A DNA stretch of 64,000 nt, from contig OY969790.1 of the NCBI GenBank assembly GCA_963703125.1, positions 1,736,001 through 1,800,000 on the forward strand, written 5' to 3'. How positions within the stretch are numbered: the first letter of the stretch is position 1; every line of letters starts with the position of its first letter. The notes under the pieces were generated by a model. That model was not told the origin of the DNA and made no database searches. It saw only the letters and a program-made list of their open reading frames with translations. The stretch comes from MFD04716-140 sp963703125 (lineage in GTDB: Bacteria; Bacteroidota; Bacteroidia; Flavobacteriales; Flavobacteriaceae). Made by a program: the position numbers and the translations under genes. Shown piece by piece: positions 47,911-58,192 of this stretch.

Positions 47911-48972
47911 TTATAGAGCAACCGTTTTTCCAGTTCTAAAAGACTCGTCGGCGGCCAAAACGATCCTCAAGCTATTTACGGCATCCCTCAAATGATCGCC
48001 CAAATCAAGATTCCCAACAATAGCGTTTAAAAAATAGTGTTGTTCAAGCAGGCAAAGGCCATCATGATCAGGCTCATCCGAAGTATCTATGATCTCATCT
48101 GATTTTGTAAAGTTGCCGTTTGCATCGGTAGCGGAATGATGCAATTTCAAAGCGCCTGTTTTAGAATGCCCATCCACATCATCCGAATCATTTTTAGTAC
48201 TGTCCATTATTGAAACGCACCCATTTGGGCCTATTACGTCTTTGACAAAAAATGCCGTTTCGCTCATCATAGGCCCCCAACCAGCCTCATACCAACCCAC
48301 GGAACCATCTTTAAACCGTACTTGTAATTGTCCATAATTGTACATTTTTGAATCAATTTCCTCCGTGAGGCGAGCTCCGATCGCACTCACACTGATCGGG
48401 GTAGATCTAGTCATTAGGCACATGATATCCACATAATGAACACCGCAGTCCACAATGGGCGACATGGAATGCATTAGTTGCTTGTGTGTGTGCCAGTGGG
48501 CACCCGAACTTTGTTGATTAAGGTTCATTCGCATTACCAGGGGCTTACCTAAAGTCTGCGCAACTTTTACGAATTTATCCCAAGCCGGGTGCACCCTTAA
48601 AATATAACCCACGACCAATTTTAAATTTTTTTTATGGGCTAAAGCAACCAAACCTTGTGCCTCTTCAACTGTCAGTGCCAATGGTTTTTCTACGAACACA
48701 TGGGCATTGGCGGCCAGTGCTTTTTTTATGTATTCTGCGTGGGTTTCAGGATATGTGTTGATCGATACTGCTTGGGGTTTCGTAGATGCGAGGGCAGTTT
48801 CATAATCCCCAAACGTGGGATAGCCCCCAAGTTCTTCCGAGAGTTTTTCCCGGCCTTCCGCTTTTCTGCTTACAAGGCCCACGATTTCAAACCCCTCCAT
48901 TTGATGGTAGGCCCTGGCGTGGGAGGTACCCATGTTTCCGCAACCCACGACCAAAATTTCTATTCGCTCCAT
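47911..48972 (-). CDS. Gfo/Idh/MocA family oxidoreductase
   Basis: A 353-residue NAD(P)-dependent dehydrogenase. ILVVGCGNMGTSHARAYHQM (residues 6-25) is the dinucleotide-binding motif and HVFVEKPLALTVEEA (near 90-104) holds the conserved EKP Lys. VDCGVHYVDIMC (near 185) carries the typical metal- or substrate-contacting His/Asp. The C-terminal beta-sheet domain is complete. Members act on sugars, inositols or amino sugars; the substrate here is unknown. It is the most downstream gene of an accessory minus-strand block, 30 bp from the hydrolase gene. Confidence 0.9.
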   Translation of the reverse strand: MERIEILVVGCGNMGTSHARAYHQMEGFEIVGLVSRKAEGREKLSEELGGYPTFGDYETALASTKPQAVSINTYPETHAEYIKKALAANAHVFVEKPLALTVEEAQGLVALAHKKNLKLVVGYILRVHPAWDKFVKVAQTLGKPLVMRMNLNQQSSGAHWHTHKQLMHSMSPIVDCGVHYVDIMCLMTRSTPISVSAIGARLTEEIDSKMYNYGQLQVRFKDGSVGWYEAGWGPMMSETAFFVKDVIGPNGCVSIMDSTKNDSDDVDGHSKTGALKLHHSATDANGNFTKSDEIIDTSDEPDHDGLCLLEQHYFLNAIVGNLDLGDHLRDAVNSLRIVLAADESFRTGKTVAL

Positions 48973-49002
48973 AATTTTAAATTTGATGTCAATACCTCAA
49001 GA

Positions 49003-50199
49003 TTATTGTTGAAATTCAGGGTAAATCAGCTTACAAATTGATTTGCAGAACCTCGTTTGTTCGTCATTAGTATTGTTAAGGTCAGGGTTCGTTTTAGAAA
49101 TGGCCATAACATATAATTTACTACGTAATCTATCTACCATTTTTTGCGTCTCAGGTTCTTCCAAATTTAATCTATCAAGTTTCCCCAGTTCCCTTGACCA
49201 CCAATCAAGGTCCGCACTTTGAGGCTTTTGGTAATCTATGTCAAAACGCTTGTAAAATTTGCCCGACAATATTTTCTCTTTTTCGAAAGCCATAGCAAGG
49301 GACTTTCGCAAAATTTTAAACGCTTTACTTTCCGTAAGATTTTTTAATCTTGAGTATATACTATCCAAGGTGTAAAAAGAAACATAATTATTGGCTATAC
49401 GCTCATAACCTTCAAAAGCCTTTATCAATTGACCGGAATCCTCAAAATCTAGGGCATTTTTATAATTTCTTTGGTAGCTATTATATATTTTATCGGCTGT
49501 TTGGACACGAACCCCCTTTTTATGGGCTTGTATGGCAAGCCAATCAAAGGCCTTTAATATTTCAAAGGAAGGGGGCCAACCATGGTTCCCATCATAAGTT
49601 ATCATGGTGTTGTTAAAATTCAGCCGATTCAGATAGTCTCTTGTTTCTATCATTTCAGAATAATTCATGTCCCGATTTCCACAAATTGAAACATAGGAGA
49701 ATTTTTGTATGGTAGGCGTATATAATGCGGCGGGTGAAAATCCCGCCCCACAGGCGACGACCCCAGCCATTTGATCGGTCATTGTAGCCAATGCCGAAGC
49801 CAACCGTGATCCACCCGAAAAACCCGCTAGATAAATTTGGGCCGCATCAATATTAAAATTAGAGAATACATGCTTGAAAAGACGATCTGCAATTAAAAAA
49901 TTAAGGTCATAAGGGCCATTCTTGGAATTATTGGAGCACACTAAAATATGACCATAGATCTCGGAGGCTTCAATAAATGGACCGATTCCTACTTTACCTC
50001 TGGCCGCGGGATCATAAATAAAAACGATAGAAGATACTCCATCTGAATTATATGACTTGGGAAGGTACAATGTGAAGGTTTCTTGCGGCATATTCATTAC
50101 CGACAAAGAATCTATAAGTTCCCCTATTCTAAAAGGCTCCTGAGCGTTGATTTGTAATAGACCTAATAATAGGATATATACTAAATTATTTAGCATCAT
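49003..50199 (-). CDS. secreted alpha/beta hydrolase-fold protein
   Basis: A 398-residue protein with a signal peptide (MMLNNLVYILLLGLLQINAQ). The core shows the nucleophile elbow GFSGGSR (near residue 148), GNRDMNYSEM, which gives the acid position, and YDGNHGWPPSFEILKAF, which has the catalytic His. This is a dienelactone-hydrolase- or PHB-depolymerase-like alpha/beta hydrolase. The C-terminal 170 residues form a separate helical extension (YQRNYKNALDFEDSGQLIKA). Its ATG overlaps the PQQ dehydrogenase stop (ATGA), so the two are co-translated; a periplasmic role next to that enzyme is likely. Substrate unknown. Confidence 0.78.
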   Translation of the reverse strand: MMLNNLVYILLLGLLQINAQEPFRIGELIDSLSVMNMPQETFTLYLPKSYNSDGVSSIVFIYDPAARGKVGIGPFIEASEIYGHILVCSNNSKNGPYDLNFLIADRLFKHVFSNFNIDAAQIYLAGFSGGSRLASALATMTDQMAGVVACGAGFSPAALYTPTIQKFSYVSICGNRDMNYSEMIETRDYLNRLNFNNTMITYDGNHGWPPSFEILKAFDWLAIQAHKKGVRVQTADKIYNSYQRNYKNALDFEDSGQLIKAFEGYERIANNYVSFYTLDSIYSRLKNLTESKAFKILRKSLAMAFEKEKILSGKFYKRFDIDYQKPQSADLDWWSRELGKLDRLNLEEPETQKMVDRLRSKLYVMAISKTNPDLNNTNDEQTRFCKSICKLIYPEFQQ

Positions 50200-52347
50200 T
50201 CAAGTGAGAACGCAATGATTTGATTTCCTTTTTCTGTACCCAATTTTTCACCACCGCATGCGATGGCAATAAATTGTCTTCCATTTACCTCATAAACGGC
50301 AGGTGTTGCAAATGCAGGTGCCGGAAGTCTATATTCCCACAACAGCCTTCCCGTATGCTTATCAAACGCTCGAAAATAGCCATCTTTTGTTGCCCCTATA
50401 AATAAAAGTCCGTTTTCGGTAACCACGGCACCTCCATAATTCTCCGTTCCAGTTGTGGGAAAGCCTTTTTCCTTCAATTCCATAGTTTCCCCAAAAGGAA
50501 TTGACCAAACATAGCTACCTGTATTTAAATCTATGGCATGTAATGAACCCCAAGGAGGTGAAATAGCGGGCAAGCCTTTTTGATCTAAAAATTTATTATA
50601 ACCCGCATGTTTATAAGGCAGTGCATGTGAAGGGGATGGATAATTCGTAGCGGAGATTTCCTTCTTCTCCTTTTCGTCAAGCAAGAATGCGAGCAGCAAT
50701 TCTTTTTCATCTTTTGTAATCTGAGGGAATCCGGTCATCATCCCCTTGCCCAGGGTAATAATGCCATCGATTTCTTTTTTGGAAAGTTTCTTTTTTATCC
50801 CGACCAACGAGGGAAAACCACTAGAAGCCAACCCTCCTCGATTTTCTTGATGGCAGCTAGCACAATATTTCAAATACGAACGTTCTCCCATCGGTAAATC
50901 GGGAGCTACGCTATCATTTTCTATCATTTTTAATATCCAGGCCATTTCGTTGCTGTTCACGTACAAAATACCATCTTCGGGATCGGCTGCAGCACCGCCC
51001 CATTCTGCGGCCCCATCATAACCCGGCAACAGCAATACACCTTCCAGACTGGGAGGCGCATAGCTGTTTTTGTCTGAGGACATCAATATTCTACGAAGCG
51101 AATCCGGGTTTTCCGCATACGGACTTATATCATCCCTGGTCAATGCGTTGGATTGCCGGGCAAAAGGTTTTGGAGAAACGGGAAAAGGTTGTGTGGCCCA
51201 TGCCTGTTCGCCTTCCAGGGTAGAGGCGGGTACTTTTCGCTCTTCAATATCAAAAAGAGGGTTACCGGTTTTCCTATCAAAAACAAACACATAACCTTGT
51301 TTGGTAACTTGGGCTACAGCGGGAATTTTTTTACCATCCCTCTCTACTGTTAGCAGATTAGGCGGGGCGGGCGGGTCACGGTCCCAAATATCATGATGCG
51401 TAAATTGAAAATGCCAAATACGTTCACCAGAATCGGCATCCAAAGCCAATAGGCAATTGGAATATAGGTTGGCTCCCTTACGAATACCACCATAAAAATC
51501 AGGTGCTGCCGAACCCGTTGGAACATACAAAATCCCCGTTTTTTCATCGACTGCCATACCAGCCCAATTGTTAGCGGCACCCACTACGGAGCTTGTGTCA
51601 ATTCCACCAAAATCCCAAGTTTCATATCCCGGTTCATGAGGATATGGGATTGTGTGAAATACCCATGCCAGCTTGCCCGTAATTACGTTAAATGCCATAA
51701 TATCCCCTGGCGCAGCGCCAACATCTTCCGAAACCCGCAATGGCATTATGATCAGGTCTTTATAAATGGTTCCCGGGGTGTTGGAAATAACAAAATTATC
51801 CTTGGAGTCTTCAGGCATTCCAGAACGTAAATCTATTTTTCCTCCATCGCCAAAAGTCAATATGGGCTCACCTGTAATGGCGTTTAATGCATAAAGGTCC
51901 GCACCTCGTGTGCAGAAAATTCTTTTGTCCGATTCCTTTTCCCAATATGAAACGCCCCTACTGGTCGAATGCCATGCCTGTAGAGAATCTCCAAATTGCC
52001 AGATCAGTTTGCCTGTTGCCGCATGTAAAGCTGTAACCCGAAGAGCAGCCGTAACGCCATATAAAATGCTATCGACAATTATTGGGCTCATTTGCATTTG
52101 TCCCCAATCGGGAGCCTTATACGGACCATGCTAGTTTTAAGTTCGAAACATTCTCTGGAGTTATTTGAGAAAGCGTAGAGTAGTGGCTTCTGCCAGGATC
52201 TCCCAAATAAGAAGACCAAGTGATATAGTCGGAATTTGAGCTTTTTTCTTTATTTGGAGACTCGCACCCAAAAAAAACGAGCAGTAAACCCAATACCACA
52301 AAACAATAACCATAAGTTTTGGGGTTTCTTGAATATATTTTTTCGGC
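50196..52347 (-). CDS. PQQ-dependent quinoprotein dehydrogenase with cytochrome c domain, frame interrupted
   Basis: A periplasmic beta-propeller dehydrogenase of about 716 residues, membrane-attached by lipidation (a Met at 52347 precedes a lipoprotein signal, LLVFFGC). Propeller tryptophan-dock motifs recur as ALHAATGKLIWQFG, ALDADSGERIWHFQ, YVFDRKTGNPLFD and AFDKHTGRLLWEYR. YLKYCASCHQENRGG is a c-type haem site (CxxCH), placed as in quinoprotein glucose-type dehydrogenases. The N-terminal part, ending NVSNLKLAWS, is in another frame from YKAPDWGQMQMSPIIVD; the join lies near 52117-52127 and one extra base there would fit. It ends in TGA (ATGA overlap with the hydrolase). The substrate is probably a sugar or polyol. 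Confidence 0.82.
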
Positions 52348-52446
52348 CATCCTTAAAATTAGAGAAAATATCCTTTTACGCGTAATCCTATCCTGTTTTC
52401 TAGAATTCTTTCGATTATTTGTAAATGTGTTTTTCCCCAAACAAAA

Positions 52447-53958
52447 CTAGTTCGATAGGAAATTGCGAATATCTAGGGATAATTTTATTAAATCGGGTTC
52501 ATGCAAATACATCATATGTCCTCCTTCATAGTAGGTCATCTGAACCCTCTCCTTGACAATTCCATTCCTTGCAAAAGTATATTCAGTGTCAAAAAATGGA
52601 CAAATAAGGTCATAATAACCACTAGCCACCATTACTTTCATTGCCGTATTTCGCCTCATGGTTTCGCCAAGTGTCCTAGCTACATTGGGCGGCGAAGGTT
52701 CCCAATAAGTGTTATCCGGTGTGGGTCGCCACCGCCATATTTCACCAATCTTGTCGTTTGACGTTAAATAAGGCCTATCCATTTTAATTTTTAGTTCCGA
52801 GGCATAATAATGATTAAGCGAAGCGGTATAAGCGGCGTCTACTTGGTAGCTTGATGGGTCGCCAAGATTTGGAGCTTCAGAAACCTTATCGGCTTCATCG
52901 CCCATAAACCGGCCATCAAGCCGTCCAACCGTAAGACCTTTATCTGCCAATAACTGCTTTTGATAACGAGGCACAAGAACCTTTAAATCCGATTTAAGAA
53001 TATAATCCTTACTTAAACCCATGAAGTAAGAAAGTTTATCGGCAATTTCATCTTTTTGCATTGTGTTCAATAAATTGCCTTTGTAGAGCGCAGGTGTGTA
53101 TACATTATAAGTAAAATCCCTGCATTCCTGAACGAATTCTTCAAGTGTTTTTCCCTGGCCCGCCTTCTTGTGATACCAAGCGGTTGCTGCCATACTTGGC
53201 AGATATGTTACATAGGAAGTAATATTTTCATGATCAGAAGTAGAGCCGGCATAATCAAGTGCCTGTGATATAAGAATGAGTCCGTTTAAAGCCATAGTTT
53301 GGCCCTCATTTTCCAGTTCCCCCGCAACAGCCACAGCGCGGGTGGTGCCAAAACTTTCTCCAGCAATGTATTTGGGTGAGAACCAACGTTCATTTTCGGT
53401 AACCCATTGTCTCATAAACTGGGCAATCGATTTCGCATCCTCTTTAAGGCCCCAATAATCCTTCTCTTTGCCCTTACCTACCACTCTGCTATATCCCGTG
53501 CCAACAGGATCTATAAAAACAAGGTCGGTCAAATCAAGAATACCTTGGCTGTTTGCCATTAATTGATATGGTGCGGCACCATCATCCTCTTTTGCATCCG
53601 AATCGACCTTGACAATTTTTGGCCCAAACATACCCATATGTAACCATACCGATGCAGAACCTGGGCCACCATTGAAAACAAAGGTAACTGGCCTTTTGGA
53701 TGAATCTCCGAATGGGTCCAAAGCATAGGCCACGGACCATATGGAGGCCAAAGAGTCCCCATGGTCATTGGTAAGATAGATTTCTTTGGCCGTTGCTTTA
53801 TATTTAATGTTCTTGCCTCCAAAGATACCTTGATGGGAGGTAATAAATGATTGGGGCTTAGGAATTGGACGTAAATCTTCTTTCTCTTCTTCTTGGGAAG
53901 AGACAAAGAAATTTCCAAGCAATAGGGATAAAAATAGGAGTTTATTGATCATTTTCAA
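52447..53958 (-). CDS. S10 family serine carboxypeptidase-like protein
   Basis: A 503-residue secreted protein (signal peptide to about residue 21, VSSQ). The catalytic triad is present: GESFGTTR (near residue 200) holds the Ser, GYYDLICPF (near 440) the Asp and GGHMMYLH (near 480) the His. VFNGGPGSASVWLHMGMFGP is the S10 oxyanion-hole segment. The family trims C-terminal residues of peptides in the periplasm or outside; some members hydrolyse other acyl bonds. It lies 100 bp upstream of the PQQ gene start and overlaps the PhyH gene by 17 bp. No defect was seen. Confidence 0.88.
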   Translation of the reverse strand: MKMINKLLFLSLLLGNFFVSSQEEEKEDLRPIPKPQSFITSHQGIFGGKNIKYKATAKEIYLTNDHGDSLASIWSVAYALDPFGDSSKRPVTFVFNGGPGSASVWLHMGMFGPKIVKVDSDAKEDDGAAPYQLMANSQGILDLTDLVFIDPVGTGYSRVVGKGKEKDYWGLKEDAKSIAQFMRQWVTENERWFSPKYIAGESFGTTRAVAVAGELENEGQTMALNGLILISQALDYAGSTSDHENITSYVTYLPSMAATAWYHKKAGQGKTLEEFVQECRDFTYNVYTPALYKGNLLNTMQKDEIADKLSYFMGLSKDYILKSDLKVLVPRYQKQLLADKGLTVGRLDGRFMGDEADKVSEAPNLGDPSSYQVDAAYTASLNHYYASELKIKMDRPYLTSNDKIGEIWRWRPTPDNTYWEPSPPNVARTLGETMRRNTAMKVMVASGYYDLICPFFDTEYTFARNGIVKERVQMTYYEGGHMMYLHEPDLIKLSLDIRNFLSN

Positions 53959-54679
53959 TTTTTTTCAATTTTCGTTCACCCGTGTGATCAACCCCTTGCA
54001 TTCTTTCTAGCTCGATCATAGATTTGGGTCTAAAGTTCGTAATTAGCGCTCTTCGATGGTGGTTGGTGGAGTTGCCCCTGCTGTAATGAAGGGTTCCGCC
54101 TTGATGAAATACACATGAGCCCGGCTGCAGTTCCACAAAAACAGAGTTCTCCTCGCTTCCCTCGCATTTAAGAGCCCCTTTATTGCCCGTTTGTACATGC
54201 GGCAGAATTGGAATCAAATGTGATTTTGGGGTATACCACATACAGCCATTTTCTTTGTAGGCATGGTCTATTGCGACCCAGCAACTCGCTGCTCGCTTAT
54301 CTGGCATATGTATCCAATAGGCCGCATCTTGGTGCCAAGGCGTCTGGGTGTTGGTGTTTGGGGCCTTATTAATTAACATATCAAAGTCCAGTTCAATATC
54401 ATTCCCCATTAATTCCTTTGCGATCTGTAACGATTTTAAATGTAAAGGTTTGTGCAGGAGTTCTGGAACCAATTTACTGGGCACCATAATTTGGGTTATT
54501 TTCTCCTTTTCGGTAACTTCTCCCGAAAGGTCGGACCGATATATGGAAGCATCAATGCTATTATCCAAAAAAGAATTATACAAGGTGCTATAATAGGCAA
54601 CCTCTTTCGGGGACAATAAATTATTGATGACCAAATAACCGTTTTCATCAAAAAAGCTTTTTTGGGAAGCAGTAATCAT
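53942..54679 (-). CDS. phytanoyl-CoA dioxygenase (PhyH) family protein
   Basis: A 245-residue Fe(II)/2-oxoglutarate-dependent oxygenase. TPWHQDAAYWIHMPD (near residue 115) gives the HxD of the metal triad and VFHQGGTLHYSRGNSTNHHRRALI (near 190-210) the distal His and the Arg that binds 2-oxoglutarate. KRAASCWVAIDHAYKENGCMW is the usual strand between. Members hydroxylate varied small molecules. It is the first gene of the minus-strand block and overlaps the S10 gene. It is divergent from the acyltransferase at 54813. Confidence 0.88.
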   Translation of the reverse strand: MITASQKSFFDENGYLVINNLLSPKEVAYYSTLYNSFLDNSIDASIYRSDLSGEVTEKEKITQIMVPSKLVPELLHKPLHLKSLQIAKELMGNDIELDFDMLINKAPNTNTQTPWHQDAAYWIHMPDKRAASCWVAIDHAYKENGCMWYTPKSHLIPILPHVQTGNKGALKCEGSEENSVFVELQPGSCVFHQGGTLHYSRGNSTNHHRRALITNFRPKSMIELERMQGVDHTGERKLKKIENDQ

Positions 54680-54812
54680 TTGTTTGTAGTATTCAATTAT
54701 GAATCCAAGATATGTATAAAATATCAGACATAGAACCCAATTTAAACTACATTTTAGTTTTAAAATTTAGTACATTGGATGGAATAATTTTAACCACCAA
54801 AACCTTAAAACC

Positions 54813-55919
54813 ATGTCACATATTGAGCCAATTGTTTCGAAGCGATTATTCTCGTTGGATGTATTTCGGGGCCTTACGATGTTTCTGCTCATCGCTGAAG
54901 CAGCTGGATTCCATCATAGTTTCGGCGAATTAACTGAAGGAACCGCTTTTTCCGGCCTAGCCCAACAGTTGCACCACCAGCCATGGAACGGACTTCGTTT
55001 TTGGGACCTTATTCAGCCGTTCTTTATGTTCATCGTTGGGGTGGCAATGCCCTTTTCCCTCAAAAAAAGATTGGAGAAGGGATCAAGGGACGAGGCAACA
55101 AGGCACATTCTAAAAAGGTGTTTCCTGCTTTTTGCCTTCGGGGTTTTATTGCATTGTGTATATAGCCATGCACTGGTCTGGGAGCTTTGGAACGTTTTGG
55201 TACAATTGGCCTTTACTATCCTAATTGCGTACACAATTATGAATTTATCCCATAAAGTCCAGATAGGCATATCGATGGGCTTGCTGGTTTTGACCGAAGT
55301 CCTTTATAGAATGTACAATCCTTCTGCTCCATATGCCCAGGGACATGAAAGTTTTGGCTCATTTACCGATATGTTGGTGATGGGTCAAGTGAATAACGGT
55401 TATTGGGTTTTTGTGAATTTTATTCCCACAGCTGCACATACTATTTGGGGGGTAATTTGTGGCCAAGTCCTAATGTCAAATAAATCGGCACAAGAAAAAA
55501 TCAGACCCTTTTTAATCTGGGGAATGATGATATTGGTTTTAGGTTTTGCAATGGACCTTCTAAATATTACCCCAATAATAAAAAGAATAGCCACCTCATC
55601 ATTCACGCTGGCTTCTGGAGGATTTGCCATACTAGCCCTGACGCTATTTTACTGGATAATTGATGTTAAGGGCTACCATAAAAAATGGCTTCAAACCTTC
55701 TCGGTTGTAGGTACAAATTCCATTTTTATTTATCTCTTTGCAGAAACGGTCGGCAATCAATGGTTCAGGGACTTTGGAAAAATATGAACCGAAGGAATTC
55801 TTGGGCCGTTAGGTCTTTCCGAACATTTGATAATGGTCTTAAATTCACTTTTGGTTCTTTATATCTTTTGGTACATCACCTATTTTTTGGATAAGCACAA
55901 AATATATTTTAAAGTATAG
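54813..55919 (+). CDS. DUF5009/heparan-type acyltransferase-like membrane protein with in-frame TGA
   Basis: A multi-pass membrane protein of the DUF5009/HGSNAT-like type: SKRLFSLDVFRGLTMFLLIAEAAG holds the RxxxLDxxRG motif of these acyltransferases, followed by GLRFWDLIQPFFMFIVGVAM and about nine further hydrophobic segments. The frame is stopped by TGA at 55785-55787 (codon 325), after NQWFRDFGKI. It then continues in the same frame with TEGILGPLGLSEHLIMVLNS and a final helix to a TAG at 55917-55919, as in intact relatives. The full length would be about 368 residues. Trp or Phe is expected at the stop. It may move acyl groups across the inner membrane for cell-surface sugars, but this is inference. 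Confidence 0.78.
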
Positions 55920-55934
55920 CCCAACATTCGACCA

Positions 55935-55972
55935 AAAACCCTCAACCGACCGAGCGGTCGGTTGAGGGTTTT
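55935..55972. terminator. bidirectional terminator with perfect 17-bp stem
   Basis: AAAACCCTCAACCGACC and GGTCGGTTGAGGGTTTT pair perfectly around a four-base loop, with A and T tracts. It is convergent between the acyltransferase and the VOC gene. Confidence 0.93.
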
Positions 55973-56129
55973 ACTACGATTTTTCATTGAAGGGCTTCTA
56001 TGGGTTTGACGGCAAATAATGTCGATGAAACAACTTCCTCCGCGCCGTTTCTCGATAAAATTTGCCAAAACCGACCGTGGACTCGGTTGGTGTTTTGGTC
56101 AAAGGATGTGAAATAATGGAAAAACTGTT

Positions 56130-56516
56130 TTATTGCTCATATAACTCGATTGGAAGTCCATCGGGGTCACTGAAAAAAGTGAATTTTTTAGAGGTGTTTT
56201 CATCAACCCGAACAGGTTCCGTTAGTACATTTCTTTCTGCAAGACATGCAATCATTTTCTCGATATTGTCCACCTCAAAAGCAAGATGCCTTAATCCCAC
56301 CGCCTCGGGCCGAGAAACTCTTTTTGGTGGATTTGGAAAAGAGAAAAGCTCAATGATGTAATCGCCATTGAGGGCTAAATCCAGTTTATAGGACAAACGT
56401 TCTTTTCTAAAGGTTTCTTTAATGATTGTCAAACCCAGAGCCTCTATATAGAAGGCCTTTGACTTCTGATAATCCGAACAAATAACCGCAATATGATGTA
56501 CTTTCTTAAGGCCCAT
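56130..56516 (-). CDS. VOC family (glyoxalase-like) protein
   Basis: A 128-residue protein with two beta-alpha-beta-beta-beta modules. KVHHIAVICSDYQKSKAFYIEALGLTII opens the first, IIELFSFPNPP holds a Glu metal ligand, and LRHLAFEVDNIEKMIA opens the second with its His, ending FFSDPDGLPIELYEQ. The four metal-contacting positions (His, Glu, His, Glu) are all present. It resembles the SMU508/YaeR-type subgroup. Substrate unknown. It starts 6 bp before the SDR gene's end region, on the same strand, and is probably the last gene of the SMP-30/SDR/VOC operon. Confidence 0.88.
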   Translation of the reverse strand: MGLKKVHHIAVICSDYQKSKAFYIEALGLTIIKETFRKERLSYKLDLALNGDYIIELFSFPNPPKRVSRPEAVGLRHLAFEVDNIEKMIACLAERNVLTEPVRVDENTSKKFTFFSDPDGLPIELYEQ

Positions 56517-56522
56517 GTCTCG

Positions 56523-57302
56523 CTATAAATCTTCTGGGTATTTTCCAGCGGTCGTCCAGCCACCATCAACCGGAATTACTTGACCGTTGATATGGGAAGC
56601 TTCGTCCGATAATAAAAATAAACATGTATTGGCAATATCTTCAGGGCGGCCAACACGATTGTTAGGGTTTAATTTCCCCCAAATACCTTCATAATCAGGT
56701 TGTTCCAGTTTGGTTCTTTCGGTAAGGGTCGCACCGGGTGCTATGGTATTGGCGGTAATCCGGTATTTGCCTAAAGTATACGCAAGGTTATTGGCCAGCA
56801 TTGGCAATGCAGCTTTGGTCATGCCATATGCTGTTAGATTTTGATAAGCCCTGATGCCCACTTGTGAGGACATGAACACCATTCGGCCACCGGTTCCTTG
56901 CTTGATCATTTCTTTTGCCGCTCTTTGCGCCAAAAAAAAAGCCCCTTGTAGATTTAGTTCCATTACTTTCTGAAAGGATTCCGGAGTGAAACTCAAAAAA
57001 TCACCAAAAAGAGTTATTCCGGCATTAGGAATTATAAAGTCAAGTTTTCCGAAGTGCGCAATGGTAAAATCCACCATTTTGTTAATTGTTTTGACATCTC
57101 CAGCATTGCCACAATACACCCTACATACGCCCTTGGAATCATTTTTTAAGGAGTGGGCCGCCTCGTTTGCACGAACTTCGTCGATATCATTTAGAACCAC
57201 TTTAGCTCCCGCCTTTATCAGCATTTGGCATATGGCATAGCCAATTCCTTCTCCCGCACCGGTAACAATGGCTACTTTATCTTTTATTCCGGAGTATTCC
57301 AT
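56523..57302 (-). CDS. short-chain dehydrogenase/reductase (SDR)
   Basis: A 259-residue classical SDR. VAIVTGAGEGIGYAIC (residues 10-25) is the TGxxxGxG cofactor motif, DFIIPNAGITLFG the NAG structural motif, and MSSQVGIRAYQNLTAYGMTKAAL carries the catalytic Ser and YxxxK pair. GRPEDIANTCLFLLSDEASHINGQVIPVDGG is the standard C-terminal segment. It is likely an NAD(P)-dependent sugar or polyol dehydrogenase by context. Its ATG overlaps the stop of the lactonase gene (TAATG), so the two proteins are made together. Confidence 0.93.
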   Translation of the reverse strand: MEYSGIKDKVAIVTGAGEGIGYAICQMLIKAGAKVVLNDIDEVRANEAAHSLKNDSKGVCRVYCGNAGDVKTINKMVDFTIAHFGKLDFIIPNAGITLFGDFLSFTPESFQKVMELNLQGAFFLAQRAAKEMIKQGTGGRMVFMSSQVGIRAYQNLTAYGMTKAALPMLANNLAYTLGKYRITANTIAPGATLTERTKLEQPDYEGIWGKLNPNNRVGRPEDIANTCLFLLSDEASHINGQVIPVDGGWTTAGKYPEDL

Positions 57303-58186
57303 TAGAAGTAGGTTATAGGTGTTCCTTCTACATTCAATTCAATCCCGAACAGACCGCCACTTAGAGGAAATTCCTCAAGCTGTTTTTTGTTGAGACCGCT
57401 TCTGGCGGCCGTAATGTACAGTGTTTTTAAATCTTTTCCGCCAAAACAGCAAGAAGTCACATGCGGGGCCTCCACATCTATTTTTTCCAATACCGTTGCG
57501 GTTTTGGGATTCCATCGTCTAACGCAATTCCCGCCCCAATGCGCAACCCAGAGCATATCTTCAGAATCAATACACATTCCGTCCGGGCTGCCATAGCCCT
57601 GAGGCACTTTTATTGCCGATTTCCTATTCGTTATAGAACCAGTTTCCATATCATAATCAAATGAAAACAGGGTGAAAGTAGGACTGTCTATGTAATAAAA
57701 GGTTCTATTGTTGGAAGTCCATGCCATTCCATTGGAAATAGTAGTGTTGGGCACAACGATGGATGTTTTAAAATCCTTATCCACACAATAAAGGTTTCCG
57801 GTCCCGGCCTCAAACTTTTTGTGCATGCTGCCGATAAAAAATTGGCCACATGGCCCAACTTTTCCGTCATTAAAACGCATTATAGGATTCCTATTTTCCA
57901 GAACATTATGTTTAATCAATGTTTCTGTTTCAAAATCAAATGTCTTCAAGCCAGATTCAAAGGCAACTAGCATATTCCCATCTTCCTTAGGAACGGCGGT
58001 CCCGGGCATTTCATCAAACTGCCATTTACGGTTTTCGTGCGTATATGGATTGTGTTGATGCAGAACCTTACCCTCAATGTCCACCCAAAAAAGAAGTTGC
58101 TTTTTCCAATCCCATACGGGCCCTTCGCCTAAAATTGCCTTTGCATCAAAAAGAGAACTCGAATTTTTAGGGTGCGCGTCTTTCAT
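57302..58186 (-). CDS. SMP-30/gluconolactonase-family protein
   Basis: A 294-residue beta-propeller hydrolase. ILGEGPVWDWKKQLLFWVDI has the conserved Glu of the metal site, NDGKVGPCGQFFIGSMH the Asn/Asp loop, TISNGMAWTSNNRTFYYIDSPT the second Asn, and GYGSPDGMCIDSEDMLWVAHWGG the essential Asp. These are the metal ligands of SMP-30/gluconolactonases, which open sugar lactones. No signal peptide is present, so it acts in the cytoplasm. With the adjacent SDR it suggests oxidation of a sugar to its lactone and then to the acid. The ATG at 58186 is 7 bp after the DUF885 stop. Confidence 0.93.
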   Translation of the reverse strand: MKDAHPKNSSSLFDAKAILGEGPVWDWKKQLLFWVDIEGKVLHQHNPYTHENRKWQFDEMPGTAVPKEDGNMLVAFESGLKTFDFETETLIKHNVLENRNPIMRFNDGKVGPCGQFFIGSMHKKFEAGTGNLYCVDKDFKTSIVVPNTTISNGMAWTSNNRTFYYIDSPTFTLFSFDYDMETGSITNRKSAIKVPQGYGSPDGMCIDSEDMLWVAHWGGNCVRRWNPKTATVLEKIDVEAPHVTSCCFGGKDLKTLYITAARSGLNKKQLEEFPLSGGLFGIELNVEGTPITYF

Positions 58187-58192
58187 AAAAGC

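Noticed and set aside
55685..55894. Separate small gene after the acyltransferase
   Set aside because: This frame is shifted relative to the acyltransferase; the acyltransferase's own frame continues through the TGA to a natural membrane-helix C-terminus at 55919.
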